A DNA stretch of 64,000 bases from Fibrobacter succinogenes (GCA_902779055.1 CACZAD010000017.1:1-64000), one strand, 5' to 3'; positions 43,011-51,867 are shown, counted from the stretch's first letter. Made by a program: numbers and translations. The notes: a model not told the origin generated them from the letters alone.

Positions 43011-44600
43011 TTAGTGGCGCTTTTTCTTGTTGTTGAGTTGGATTGCAGTTGCGCCGCCGCATTTGCCACCGTTATACGGACCAATGGCCTGGATGTTGAA
43101 GTTGTAGGAACCCGGTGCTGCTTGCATCTTGAATCTGAGGGATGAAAGCATTCTGGATGCCTGTTCGCCAGTGACTTTGGTTTTGCCCTTGTACCAGGTG
43201 GGCTGCTTGAAGTCGGACCATTTGAGGAACTTTGTCGTGCCGGCGGTGCTCTTCGGGAGTGCTACTGCCGGTAATGCGTAATCGATGGTGGCGTCCATAT
43301 TGTCACCGAGGCTCATTTCGAGGGACGGAGCGACTTGGGAGCTGTAAGTGATGCATACACCGCCCATGCCTGCGGCATCGGCCTGTGCGAGATATCCAGT
43401 TTCCGATTCACCGGCCAAGCCGAAACCTACGCCGACGAACGGATTGTAAGTCAAGTTTCCCTTGGCGAGAACAGCCGTACCGCAGAGGCCTCCGCAGTAG
43501 TCAATGATCGGATCCATGGCATCGACGCTGTATTCGTTACCGGGTTCCACGGGCCAGACGACCTTTGAAACTCCGCCGTCTGCGTCATCACTGAAGCTGT
43601 ACCAATAGCCGGATGTTTCGGTGCCGTTGTCGTAACCGGTTTGGATTTGGTATTCGCCATTGTAACCGAACCAGGTTTCGAAATTATTTGTTTCCGGTGC
43701 GGGCGGGATGATGATCACCGTATCTACCGGATTCGGATCTTCCGATAAAGTTGGAGGCAAGTAAACCGGGAGCGAGGATGCTTCGCAACCATCGTATGGG
43801 CCAACGGCTGTGATGTTGAAACGGCCCACGGTGGCGTCGGGTCCCTGGAATTTGAATCGGAGCGATACGAGTTCCTGGGCGGCTTTGTCGCCAGGCATCT
43901 TGAAGGTTCCCTTATACCAGGACGGCTGCTTGAAATCGGACCAGGAAATGAACTTTGTTGTGCCCGTAGTGCTCTTGGGGAGGCTCACGTACGGAACGGC
44001 GTAACCGATTTCCGCTTCGGTTTTGTCGCTGAGGCCCATTTCGAGTGCGAGTGCCATCTCGGATGCGTACGTGACGCAGACGCCGCCCATGCTGGTAGCA
44101 TCTGCCGCTTCTGGGGTCATGTCGGTGTAGCTTCGTTCTCCGACGAGATTGAAACCGACGCTGACAAACGGGTGGTATGTCAAGGTTCCCTTGCTGAGTG
44201 CGTAAGTGCCGCAAAGACCGCCGCAGTATTCGATGATCGGATCTATGGCGTCGTCGCTGTATTCGTTACCTTTGGGGACGGGCCAGATGATTTGAGACTG
44301 TCCGCCATCATCGTCATCATATCTGGAGAACCAGTAGCCGTTTGTTTCTGTTTCGTTGCCGAACCCGGTTTGAATTTGCCAATTGCCGTCATAGCCGTAC
44401 CAGGTCTCGAATGGACTGTGCTGGTGAATGGCTGAAGAAGAACGGGGCTTGTTACTGGATGAACTTGCTTGTATAGGATTGTCGTCCGAGGGATTGTGCA
44501 GGTGCGATTCGATGTAATCGCATGCGGTAAGTGCCATGGACGCTGCTGTTACAGCAAGGATTGATGCCTTAGGGTACGATTTTCTTTTTGTTTTTTTCAT
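43011..44600 (-). CDS. Lipoprotein with two related carbohydrate-binding-like domains
   Basis: 529 aa. Lipoprotein signal (MKKTKRKSYPKASILAVTAA, then LTAC lipobox) and a Ser-rich linker (ASSSSNKPRSSSA). Two about 195-residue repeats follow (about 63-275 and 308-515), each with FETW-GYDG/GYNG, EYCGGLCG/DYCGGLCG and SDFKQPSWYKG-type motifs and a conserved CGGLCG disulfide candidate. The beta-rich pattern resembles CBM11/CBM30-like modules, inferred from pattern. Likely a surface glycan-binding protein. The upstream gap holds repeated ATACGGA boxes. Confidence 0.78.
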   Translation of the reverse strand: MKKTKRKSYPKASILAVTAASMALTACDYIESHLHNPSDDNPIQASSSSNKPRSSSAIHQHSPFETWYGYDGNWQIQTGFGNETETNGYWFSRYDDDDGGQSQIIWPVPKGNEYSDDAIDPIIEYCGGLCGTYALSKGTLTYHPFVSVGFNLVGERSYTDMTPEAADATSMGGVCVTYASEMALALEMGLSDKTEAEIGYAVPYVSLPKSTTGTTKFISWSDFKQPSWYKGTFKMPGDKAAQELVSLRFKFQGPDATVGRFNITAVGPYDGCEASSLPVYLPPTLSEDPNPVDTVIIIPPAPETNNFETWFGYNGEYQIQTGYDNGTETSGYWYSFSDDADGGVSKVVWPVEPGNEYSVDAMDPIIDYCGGLCGTAVLAKGNLTYNPFVGVGFGLAGESETGYLAQADAAGMGGVCITYSSQVAPSLEMSLGDNMDATIDYALPAVALPKSTAGTTKFLKWSDFKQPTWYKGKTKVTGEQASRMLSSLRFKMQAAPGSYNFNIQAIGPYNGGKCGGATAIQLNNKKKRH

Positions 44601-44901
44601 CAGATTCCTCCTAATTCTAATTCTGATGGTAAGAATATATATAAACTATAATGCGTGTGAAAAAATTTTTTTAATAGATTGTTTGTTTGTTTAATTTGTA
44701 TGTATTATGCAAGTAGCATAATGATACGTTAATTGTGCTTATGATACGGAAAAACGCATTATATAATACAAAGTTTTTGATAAACTCTTATATAATACGG
44801 ATATGATGTGTATAATATACGGAATGAAATTTATGTAAAAATTTGTTTGCTAATGCGAAAAGTGTGACTCTAAGAGCTTGCATTTTTGAATTTGTTTGAA
44901 A

Positions 44902-44937
44902 ATAAAAAAGAGGCGCTCCGTTGGGAGTGCCTCTTAA
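44902..44937 (-). terminator. Terminator of valS
   Basis: AGAGGCGCTCC/GGAGTGCCTCT stem (one G-U) with a short loop; on the minus strand it is followed by TTTTTTATTTT. Confidence 0.85.
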
Positions 44938-44950
44938 ACTTTTGGGTGAT

Positions 44951-44995
44951 TCCCTCCCGGAACGGGGTCCGGGATGACAAATGTGGCGGGAATGA
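44951..44995. repeat. Dispersed palindromic repeat
   Basis: CCCGGA/TCCGGG stem followed by ATGAC, and a second GGCGGGAATGAC half-copy. Same family as the element inserted in the helicase gene. Confidence 0.6.
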
Positions 44996-45007
44996 CAACC
45001 GTGAATT

Positions 45008-47770
45008 TTACTTGAGTTCTTCGAGAGCTTTTGTGCTCTTGGCGATGATGTCCTGCTGTGTAGCGAGCTTGGTGCGTTCGGCGTTCACGACAGCTTCCGG
45101 AGCTCCGTTCACGAACTTTTCATTCGACAACTTGCGTTCGATAGAAGCGGCGAATGCCTTTGCCTTTTCGATTTCCTTTTCGAGGCGTGCGATTTCTGCG
45201 GCCGGGTCAAGGATACCTTCGAGCGGGATGTAGAGTTCGCCACCCGGCACCACGGAGCTTGCGCTGAACTTCGGCTTTGCGGCCTTCACGGCTACAGAGA
45301 ACGATTCAAGTCCACCGAGTTCGGTGATGATGGCCTGGCAGTCCTTCACGCTTGCTTCGGTTTCGGCGGTATCGACGCTCACAACAGCCTTGAGTTTGGT
45401 AGCCGGGCTTACGTTGTAGCGACCGCGCACGCCACGCACGCTTTCCACGACAGCGAATGCCTGGTTGAATGCGGCTTCGATCTTGGCGTCGATGAGGCTC
45501 GTGTCAGCCTTCGGCCATGCGCTGTTGATCACGCGTTCAGAACCCGGGAAGAGCGTTGCGTTCAGTTCTTCCGTGATGAACGGCATCACCGGATGCAACA
45601 GGTCAATCACGCCGCGGAGCACGTGGCTGAGGATTGCCATAGCGTTCTTCTTTTCGGCGGTGAGCGTTTCGCTGTTGATCACGGCCTTCTTGATTTCCAA
45701 GTAGCTGGAGCAGACATCGTCCCAGACAAAGCGGTAGAGGAAGCCGGCGAGTTCAGCAAAGTGGAACTCTTCGAGCATCTTCGTTGCGTCCTGGATGGTG
45801 GAGTTCAAGCGAGAGAGAATCCAGCGGTCTTCGAGAGCGAAGATCGAAGAATCCATCGGGAGCATTTCCTTGGAAAGTGCGCCGGCCTGTTCCAAGTGCG
45901 GGAACAAGAAGCGGCAAGCGTTCCAGAGCTTGTTCGAGAAATTACGACCAATTTCGAACTTTTCGCTCGTGTTGATGACAGAACCATCTTCCTGCTTTTC
46001 CTTCTTCACCGGGAGACGAACGTCCTGGTTGTCGGTGCAGAGGCTTGCCATCACGAAGCGGAGAGCGTCCGTGCCGTACTTCTTTTCGATATCCATCGGG
46101 TCCACGCCATTGCCCTTGGACTTGCTCATGGTCATGCCATTGCCGTCCAAGATCTTCGGGTGGATGTACACCGTGTGGAACGGAACCGTGCCCATGTTTT
46201 CCTGGCTGAAGAGCACCATACGGGCGACCCAGAGCGTAATGATGTCGCGGCTTGTCACAAGCACGGAAGTCGGGTAGTACTTCTTGAGCGTGTCCGTCTG
46301 TTCCGGCCAGCCCATCGTGGAGTGCGGCCAGAGACCACTGGAGAACCACGTGTCGAGCACGTCTTCTTCCTGCACAATCTTGTGACCGGCAACAGCGTCT
46401 TCGGAGAGGTTTTCTTCTTCGGAGCAGATGAGCCAGATGCCGTTCTGTGCCTTGTAATAGTAAATGTCGTTACGGCCTGCGAATGCCTTGTTCAAGTCCT
46501 CTTCGGTCGTCGTTTCGTCGGCGTGCCAAATAGGAATGCGGTGGCCCCACCAAAGCTGACGGCTGATGCACCAGTCGCGCTTTTCCTTGAGCCAGTCGAG
46601 GTACTTGTTTGCATAGCGTTCCGGAATGATCTTGATTTCGCCGCTTGTGACAGCCTTCATGGCGTTGTCGGCGAGAACGTCCATCTTCACGAACCACTGG
46701 TCGCTCAAGTACGGTTCAATCACAGTCTTGGAACGGTCGGAGTGACCCACCTGCATTTCGTGGTCTTCAATCTTGATGAGGAGACCGAGATCTTCGAGAC
46801 CCTTCACCACAGCGTCGCGTGCGGCCTGACCCTTCATGCCCTGGAACGGACCGGCGTTCTCGTTGAGGCTGCCGTCGTCGTTCATGATGTTGATCATCGG
46901 GAGCTTGTGGCGGAGGCCTGTCGCGTAGTCGTTCGGGTCATGTGCCGGAGTCACCTTCACGGAACCCGTACCGAATTCCATATCGACGAGGATAGCGTCT
47001 GCGATCACCGGAATTTCGCGGTTCACGAACGGAACCTTGAGCATCTTGCCGATGAACTGCTTGTAGCGTTCGTCGTTCGGGTGCACAGCGAGAGCCGTAT
47101 CGCCCATAATCGTTTCCGGACGAGTCGTCGAAACCGGGATGAATCCCGAACCGTCGGCCAACGGATACTTGAACGTCCAGAAGTGACCCTTCACAGTTTC
47201 GTAATAAATTTCATCGTCTGCCACAGCCGTCTGGAGCTTGGTGTCCCAGTTCACGAGACGCTTGCCGCGGTAGATAAGACCCTTCTTGAAAAGGTTGAAG
47301 AATGCGTGGCGGACAGCCTTTGCGCAAACCGGGTCGAGCGTGAAGCGCTGACGGCTCCAGTCGCAGCTGACGCCGAGGCTCTTGAGCTGCTTCGTGATGC
47401 GGGCTTCGTATTCGTCCTTCCACTTCCAAATGCGTTCCACGAGGGCGTCGCGGCCAATGTCGTGGCGTGTCTTGTGTTCGTCCTGGAAAAGTCTCTTTTC
47501 GACGACAGCCTGCGTGGCAATGCCGGCGTGGTCCGTGCCCGGAATCCAGAGCGTGTCGCGGCCAGTCTTACGGCGATAGCGGACGAGAATGTCCTGCAAC
47601 GTGTCGTTCAGAGCGTGGCCGAGGTGCAGAGCACCCGTAACGTTCGGAGGCGGAATGACGACGGAGAACGGTTCACCCTTTCCGCTCGGGGCAAAATCAT
47701 TATTCTTGTTCCATTGGTCGTGCCAACGGTCTTCTACAATTTTCGGATTATAACGAGTTTCCATTTCCAT
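45008..47770 (-). CDS. valS: Valyl-tRNA synthetase
   Basis: 920 aa. HIGH-type motif HLGH at residues 49-52 (NVTGALHLGHALNDTLQD), a CP1 editing domain (STTRPETIMGDTALAVHP), KMSKS-type MSKSKGN, and the C-terminal coiled coil (LEKEIEKAKAFAASIERKL) typical of ValS. It charges tRNA-Val. The start could be ATG 47770 or ATG 47764 (METRYNPK); neither has a strong ribosome site. A purine-rich AGACGAGAGACGAGAGA tract lies upstream. Confidence 0.96.
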   Translation of the reverse strand: MEMETRYNPKIVEDRWHDQWNKNNDFAPSGKGEPFSVVIPPPNVTGALHLGHALNDTLQDILVRYRRKTGRDTLWIPGTDHAGIATQAVVEKRLFQDEHKTRHDIGRDALVERIWKWKDEYEARITKQLKSLGVSCDWSRQRFTLDPVCAKAVRHAFFNLFKKGLIYRGKRLVNWDTKLQTAVADDEIYYETVKGHFWTFKYPLADGSGFIPVSTTRPETIMGDTALAVHPNDERYKQFIGKMLKVPFVNREIPVIADAILVDMEFGTGSVKVTPAHDPNDYATGLRHKLPMINIMNDDGSLNENAGPFQGMKGQAARDAVVKGLEDLGLLIKIEDHEMQVGHSDRSKTVIEPYLSDQWFVKMDVLADNAMKAVTSGEIKIIPERYANKYLDWLKEKRDWCISRQLWWGHRIPIWHADETTTEEDLNKAFAGRNDIYYYKAQNGIWLICSEEENLSEDAVAGHKIVQEEDVLDTWFSSGLWPHSTMGWPEQTDTLKKYYPTSVLVTSRDIITLWVARMVLFSQENMGTVPFHTVYIHPKILDGNGMTMSKSKGNGVDPMDIEKKYGTDALRFVMASLCTDNQDVRLPVKKEKQEDGSVINTSEKFEIGRNFSNKLWNACRFLFPHLEQAGALSKEMLPMDSSIFALEDRWILSRLNSTIQDATKMLEEFHFAELAGFLYRFVWDDVCSSYLEIKKAVINSETLTAEKKNAMAILSHVLRGVIDLLHPVMPFITEELNATLFPGSERVINSAWPKADTSLIDAKIEAAFNQAFAVVESVRGVRGRYNVSPATKLKAVVSVDTAETEASVKDCQAIITELGGLESFSVAVKAAKPKFSASSVVPGGELYIPLEGILDPAAEIARLEKEIEKAKAFAASIERKLSNEKFVNGAPEAVVNAERTKLATQQDIIAKSTKALEELK

Positions 47771-48093
47771 AATGCGCCAAATTTAGTAAATCGCGAGCGT
47801 CGCGACAATCGTGCTTGCACGAATTGTCATGACCGAGCCGTACTAAATCGCCCGAAGGGCGCCAATTTAGTAAAATAGACGAGAGACTAAAGACGAGAGA
47901 CGAGAGAATTGTAATTGAAAAAGCAATTAAAAAGGGTAGGAGGGGGAAAGCCTTCCCCTCACTCGCACTGCGTTGCTCGCTACCCCTTCGAGCGGGCCCT
48001 CATTCGCCGGCCCGCAACGCCCCGGCTAAAAAAGCTGCCGCAAAAATGCAACAGCTCTAAAAGTTAATTTGCTTGAATTACTCCGCCAGATAA
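47771..48093. other. Gap with repeats and the nitroreductase terminator
   Basis: No gene seen. It contains hairpin-forming GC-rich repeats (GCGCC/GGCGC near 47850-47866; GGGGAAAGCCTTCCCC at 47944-47959), a purine tract GAGAGACTAAAGACGAGAGA near 47880 and a minus-strand terminator. Confidence 0.55.
48027..48056 (-). terminator. Terminator of the nitroreductase gene
   Basis: AGCTG(TTGC)/(GC)GGCAGCT stem with a T-rich loop; on the minus strand it is followed by six T. Confidence 0.7.
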
Positions 48094-48624
48094 TTACTCC
48101 GCCCAGACGATGCGGCCTTCCTTGCGGGGGTGTGCTGCGGGCTGTTCGCAGTCGGCATAACCCAAAGCGCAGTGAGCGATACCAACCCATTCGTCAGCGT
48201 TCAGGCCCAGTGACTTGAGAATTTCCTTGCCCTCGTCGCTTTCGACTTCTTCCTTGGCGCGGTGAATCCAGATGCTGCCGAGCCCGAGGCTGTAAGCGGC
48301 GTTCATGAGGTTCCCCATGGCGAGCGATCCATCGTACAGGTGGGTCGGGATTTCCTTTTTCGCAAGGACTAGCAAAATCACGGGTGCTCCGTAGAACGGG
48401 TCGAAACCCTCGTCCCAACCGCCAATCTTGCGGTTCATTTCGGAGATGCGATCGCGCAGCCCTTTGTTCGTAATGGCGACCACGGTGGCGGCCTGCTTGC
48501 CCATGCCGCTTGCAGCGTAGATGCCCGCTTCGGCGACTTGTGCGATGAGTTCCTTGCTCACGGCGTCAGATTTGAATTTACGGATGCTCCTGCGGTTGAG
48601 CAAAGTCTTGATAGTTTCGTTCAT
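48094..48624 (-). CDS. Nitroreductase-family flavoprotein
   Basis: 176 aa from ATG 48624, with GGAG upstream; the open frame extends 44 codons more without support. N-terminal LLNRRSIRKFKSDAV is the FMN-phosphate-binding start of the family; GAPVILLVLAKKE and AAYSLGLGSIWIHRAKEEV are the central motifs, and EWVGIAHCALGYA the end. Small single-domain NAD(P)H oxidoreductase; substrate unknown. Confidence 0.88.
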   Translation of the reverse strand: MNETIKTLLNRRSIRKFKSDAVSKELIAQVAEAGIYAASGMGKQAATVVAITNKGLRDRISEMNRKIGGWDEGFDPFYGAPVILLVLAKKEIPTHLYDGSLAMGNLMNAAYSLGLGSIWIHRAKEEVESDEGKEILKSLGLNADEWVGIAHCALGYADCEQPAAHPRKEGRIVWAE

Positions 48625-48716
48625 AAAGTCTCCGGGAAATGGGGTGATAAATTTAAATCTATAAAAAATGTAGGGAAGTGGCGTTGTAATCCGTGACTTG
48701 ACCGGGGATTTCCTTC

Positions 48717-49073
48717 TTAAGCCTTGTATGTTCTTCGTTTTTCGGCTACGGCGCATGGCATGTGACCTCGCTTACGCCTGAATTTGGCTTTGGGAACTAG
48801 GCGCATTTGAATGCCCATGGCGGCAAGGACTTTGAATACCGTTTCAAATCGCGGATGAGCTTTTTCATCAAGTGCCTTATAGAGACTCTCTCGTCCGAGA
48901 CCGGACGTTTCCGCAATTTTCGCCATACCCTTGCTACGAGCTATATGACCGATAGACCTCAGTAACAGGGCTGGGTCGTTTTCTTGGCAAATGAGATTGA
49001 GATACTCAGCGACAATTTCTTCGCTGTCAAGATATTCTGCAATATCCAATTGAGTGATTTTATTTTCTTTCAT
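48717..49073 (-). CDS. Addiction-module antidote (HI1420-type HTH antitoxin)
   Basis: 118 aa from ATG 49073. ITQLDIAEYLDSEEIVAEYL and the HTH stretch KIAETSGLGRESLYKALDEKAHPRFETVFKVL match HI1420-type antidotes. In this type the toxin gene lies just upstream and overlaps the antidote start. Here only the toxin's C-terminus remains (see 49060-49182). The tail is basic (RRKRGHMPCAVAEKRRTYKA). Confidence 0.85.
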   Translation of the reverse strand: MKENKITQLDIAEYLDSEEIVAEYLNLICQENDPALLLRSIGHIARSKGMAKIAETSGLGRESLYKALDEKAHPRFETVFKVLAAMGIQMRLVPKAKFRRKRGHMPCAVAEKRRTYKA

Positions 49074-49182
49074 TTTTGATTCCTTGCCAAATATTCTTTG
49101 CCCTTGCGATGTCTTGATCTTGTGTGGATTTATCGCCGCCAATTAAAAGAATTACGATTGTTTTGCCATCTTTTGCAACGCT
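49060..49182 (-). pseudogene. C-terminal remnant of a RelE-like (HI1419-type) toxin
   Basis: Reading the minus strand upstream of the antidote gives AKDGKTIVILLIGGDKSTQ, then DQDIARAKNIWQGIKNERK and a stop that overlaps the antidote ATG. This matches the end of HI1419-type killer proteins. Only about 40 residues are recognisable; no start codon is available before a stop in this frame near 49295. The toxin is therefore 5'-truncated and presumably inactive. Confidence 0.7.
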
Positions 49183-49355
49183 ATGAAAACCAGGAATCTG
49201 AACGACAGAGAAAACTTTGCGATGGCTTGTGGGCAATCGGAAGAGGCAAAGGAACTGTTTCAGGTTACGATAAACAGCTTGTGGACCTTGTTCTCGTTAC
49301 GAATGGAGTGTATAAACTAAATCAGGATTCTGTTGCAGAATATTTCCACACGACA

Positions 49356-49661
49356 ATGAACGTTTATCTGAATTCTGCTCGATACGGCTCGGAAAAGCCT
49401 AAGACAGTAGTGGCTTTCTATAAGGACGATCATTCGGAATATCAAATGGATTCTTCAAGTGTCGGAATTTTTATAGATGTTCAGAATCGCGTTGGCGTCA
49501 GCGTGAAAAAAGATTTCCCAGCGGGAACGTCTCACGTGAAATTTATTCTTGTTTCGGATGAAAATCCTGTTAAAGAACTTGTTCTAAATTTCGACATTTT
49601 TGAAAAACGCGAAAAACCCGGATGCTGGTCAAAGTCTACAATTGAGTTCTACGAGATGTAA
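49356..49661 (+). CDS. Hypothetical protein, possibly 5'-truncated
   Basis: 101 aa from the first convincing ATG (MNVYLNSARYGSEKPKTVV); the frame is open further left (a GTG at 49308) and reads coding-like from about 49245, but that part crosses the junction with the toxin remnant. Not recognised; beta-rich, soluble (SVGIFIDVQNRVGVSVKKDF). No good ribosome site. It may be the 3' end of a gene cut by the rearrangement that destroyed the toxin. Confidence 0.4.
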   Translation: MNVYLNSARYGSEKPKTVVAFYKDDHSEYQMDSSSVGIFIDVQNRVGVSVKKDFPAGTSHVKFILVSDENPVKELVLNFDIFEKREKPGCWSKSTIEFYEM

Positions 49662-49695
49662 ATCTGCAATATATTGCGGTTTTAGGATGTGTAAA

Positions 49696-49902
49696 ATGGA
49701 AGAAATCGGCAAACAGATTGCGGAAAGACGTAAGAAAAAGGGGCTGTCCCAGCAGGATTTAGCCGAAATGTCCGGTATTTCTCCTAGGACCATTAACTCT
49801 GTCGAGCTGGGGAAAGCGAATCCGTCCATAAATGTGTTGAGCAAGATGGTTAAACCTCTTGGTTTTGTGGTCTCCTTAAGCGAGCGGGTCCGGTATGAAT
49901 AA
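49696..49902 (+). CDS. hipB: HipB-like XRE-family antitoxin
   Basis: 68 aa from ATG 49696 (AGGA 9 nt upstream); an alternative start is ATG 49687. A compact HTH: AERRKKKGLSQQDLAEMSG then ISPRTINSVELGKANPS, ending VVSLSERVRYE. It normally represses hipBA and neutralises HipA kinase. Its stop overlaps the ATG of the hipA remnant (ATGAATAA). Confidence 0.85.
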   Translation: MEEIGKQIAERRKKKGLSQQDLAEMSGISPRTINSVELGKANPSINVLSKMVKPLGFVVSLSERVRYE

Positions 49903-49981
49903 TCTACCGAAAGTCCGTAGTGCTTGCGTGTATTACAACAATATTTTGGCGGGCTATCTTAGAAATTTGCCAATTTTTTAA
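49895..49981 (+). pseudogene. hipA: hipA stub, first 28 codons only
   Basis: ATG at 49895 overlaps the hipB stop, the usual hipBA arrangement. The peptide MNNLPKVRSACVYYNNILAG then YLRNLPIF matches the HipA N-terminus (V-x-YY-x-x-xLAG-x-L) but stops at 49979-49981. The kinase domain (about 400 residues) is missing; the stub ends exactly where the convergent rhuM gene ends, marking a recombination junction. Confidence 0.7.
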
Positions 49982-50934
49982 GTTTCTGTTGAAAACAATG
50001 ATTCCATTAGTTCGTGATAAACTTCTGGATGTTCGATTTGCATGATGGTAGTAACCTTGTTGCCCGCGTCTTTTGACGAGGCTCCGCAGAGGAACAACTT
50101 TTCATTTGACAGACCGAAATCCAAGAATGCATAGCGATCGTGAAACTTGCGATTCTGACGATCGATTTTCAAAGAAACATCGGGCCTTGCTTTTTCGTAA
50201 TCTGCCTTTATCGCTGGTGTTATCTTTTCGTCACCCCATTGCTCGCTGAATATGTGTACGCCTACATTTTTCGCAATTCCACGAAGCAAATCTAGCGTCT
50301 TTACGCCTACATAGTTATCTATGATTGTAATGGATTTCTTGGCCATTCCGTAAATCTGTGTGTAGGCGACATCCGCTTCTAGCTTTTGACCGTCAAAAAT
50401 CAAGAAATGTTTGTAAGTTGAGGGGTCAATGAAATTTTCCATGACTTTCTTCATATCTTCAGAAAGTCGTTCTATCTTTTCGTTTTGGACGTTGTGTACA
50501 GTATTGACGAAGAAATCAACTCGTTGTTCGACTGCTGTAAGTCGGGAATTGACATTTTCAAGCATTTTTTGCTGGGGCTGGGTGCACAACATTCGCTGAT
50601 TTACCGCATAACCTTTGAGTAGATAATCTCTGAGAACCTGATTAGCCCAACGGCGGAATTTCACTCCGTTTGCTGACTTGACTCGGTAACCGACGGAAAT
50701 AATTACATCTAGCGAATAGATTGTTGTAGGTTTGTATTTTGAAAGAGTATTATGCAAAATATGCATATTACTTTCGGCTGATACTTCGCCCTCTTTGAAT
50801 GCGTTTTGTATGTGTCTAGCGATGACAGATTGATTTTTGCAGAACAGTTCTGCCATCTGTGCTTGAGTAAGCCAGACTGTCTCGTTTTCTACTCGAACTT
50901 CGATGTGGAATTCTCCGCCCTCTGGCTGGTACAC
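49978..50934 (-). CDS. RhuM-family protein with an amber codon near the start
   Basis: 318 aa from a GTG at 50934 (VYQPEGGEFHIEVRVENETVWLTQAQMAELF). RhuM domain: VENETVWLTQAQMAELF, NQSVIARHIQNAFKEGEV, VISVGYRVKSANGVKFRRWA. The C-terminal half (QKLEADVAYTQIYGMAKKSI, NRKFHDRYAFLD) is a second module with an HDR-like motif. On the minus strand an ATG at 50979 has GGAG 6-10 nt upstream and starts MKKEV, then TAG, then SVVDKNEIVVYQPE in the same frame. The original start was probably there, so an amber mutation may have silenced it or forced restart at the GTG. Confidence 0.8.
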   Translation of the reverse strand: MYQPEGGEFHIEVRVENETVWLTQAQMAELFCKNQSVIARHIQNAFKEGEVSAESNMHILHNTLSKYKPTTIYSLDVIISVGYRVKSANGVKFRRWANQVLRDYLLKGYAVNQRMLCTQPQQKMLENVNSRLTAVEQRVDFFVNTVHNVQNEKIERLSEDMKKVMENFIDPSTYKHFLIFDGQKLEADVAYTQIYGMAKKSITIIDNYVGVKTLDLLRGIAKNVGVHIFSEQWGDEKITPAIKADYEKARPDVSLKIDRQNRKFHDRYAFLDFGLSNEKLFLCGASSKDAGNKVTTIMQIEHPEVYHELMESLFSTET

Positions 50935-51120
50935 GACGATTTCGTTTTTGTCTACGACGGACTAAACTTCTTTCTTCATCTATTGCTCCGACCACCTACA
51001 TACTGTAAAAAGGTGGATAAAAATTGTTGTGATTGTAATTTAAAATATTCTAATGTCATATTATGACAGTCACTGAAATTATATTAAGAAAAGTGAAAAT
51101 AATAAAACCTGAGGTAACTT

Positions 51121-51777
51121 ATGGACCAAAATCAGAAAACCATTCGCGTCATGGGAATCGGCAACGTCAAGGTCGCACCCGACACAACTAAGCTCAGTTT
51201 CTCCGTGGATTCCCTGCACAAGGACTACGAAACGGCATATGCCGAAGCCGCTGTGGGAAATAAGGAATTGCGGAAAGCTCTTGAAATGTTGCAACTTCCG
51301 AAAGATTCCCTCAAGACATCGAATTTTTCTATAACCAAGGAAACGGAATGGAAACGCAAAGAAGAAAAATGGGTGCTAGTCGGCTTTAAACTCCGGCAGA
51401 CATTGGCCATTGAACTCCCGCTCGATAGCGTCATCACGTCGAAGGTTATGTCCGCGCTGGGAGCGGCTTGGCCCGAATTGGAAGTGAAAATCTCCTTTGT
51501 AAAGAAGGATTCGCACGATGTCAAGTTGCAAATTCTGGAATCGGCAGTAAGGGATGCCCGCGAAAAAGCTGAAGTTATCGCCTGTACGCTCGGTCACAAG
51601 TTGGGTGGTATTGTTAACGTAGATTATTCGAAATGTCGTTTGGACATTCATGTTCGCGAAGAAGAATATGATTGCTGTGAAATTGCAGACGCAGCAGGTG
51701 TTCCTGAATCTATTGACTACACTCCCGAAGACATCGAAGCCGGTGACACTGTAGAGACCGTGTGGTATTTGGAGTAG
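51121..51777 (+). CDS. SIMPL-domain (DUF541) protein
   Basis: 218 aa; GAGG about 10 nt upstream of the ATG. TIRVMGIGNVKVAPDTTKLSF is the family start (VxGxGxVxxxPDxA). No signal peptide, unlike many periplasmic SIMPL proteins, so a cytoplasmic form is likely. Function of the family is poorly known (protein-protein or oxidative-stress roles in some species). The acidic C-terminus ends YTPEDIEAGDTVETVWYLE. Confidence 0.85.
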   Translation: MDQNQKTIRVMGIGNVKVAPDTTKLSFSVDSLHKDYETAYAEAAVGNKELRKALEMLQLPKDSLKTSNFSITKETEWKRKEEKWVLVGFKLRQTLAIELPLDSVITSKVMSALGAAWPELEVKISFVKKDSHDVKLQILESAVRDAREKAEVIACTLGHKLGGIVNVDYSKCRLDIHVREEEYDCCEIADAAGVPESIDYTPEDIEAGDTVETVWYLE

Positions 51778-51867
51778 GGGGCGGAATATGGTCCCTGAGC
51801 TTGTCAAAGGATCCTGTCAACGAAGAATCTTACCATCGCCCATGTCATCCTCGTCCCTACAGCTGTT

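Larger units (their letters stand above)
44601..45007. other. AT-rich gap with ATACGGA boxes and a perfect palindrome
   Basis: No gene seen. A perfect 7-bp inverted repeat ATTATGC/GCATAAT (44704-44722) and three copies of ATACGGA (44744-44750, 44795-44801, 44817-44823) with near matches ATACGTT (44724) and ATACAAA (44766) lie upstream of the lipoprotein gene. The right part holds the valS terminator and a palindromic repeat. Confidence 0.55.

Noticed and set aside
45593..47878. 761-codon open frame opposite valS
   Set aside because: It is the complement of a strongly codon-biased gene; lack of stops follows from codon use. The predicted protein has no family pattern and the valS frame is unmistakable.
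49098..49355. TTG-started extension of the hypothetical at 49356
   Set aside because: The first part of the frame overlaps, on the opposite strand, the toxin remnant that matches a known family, so it is unlikely to be coding.
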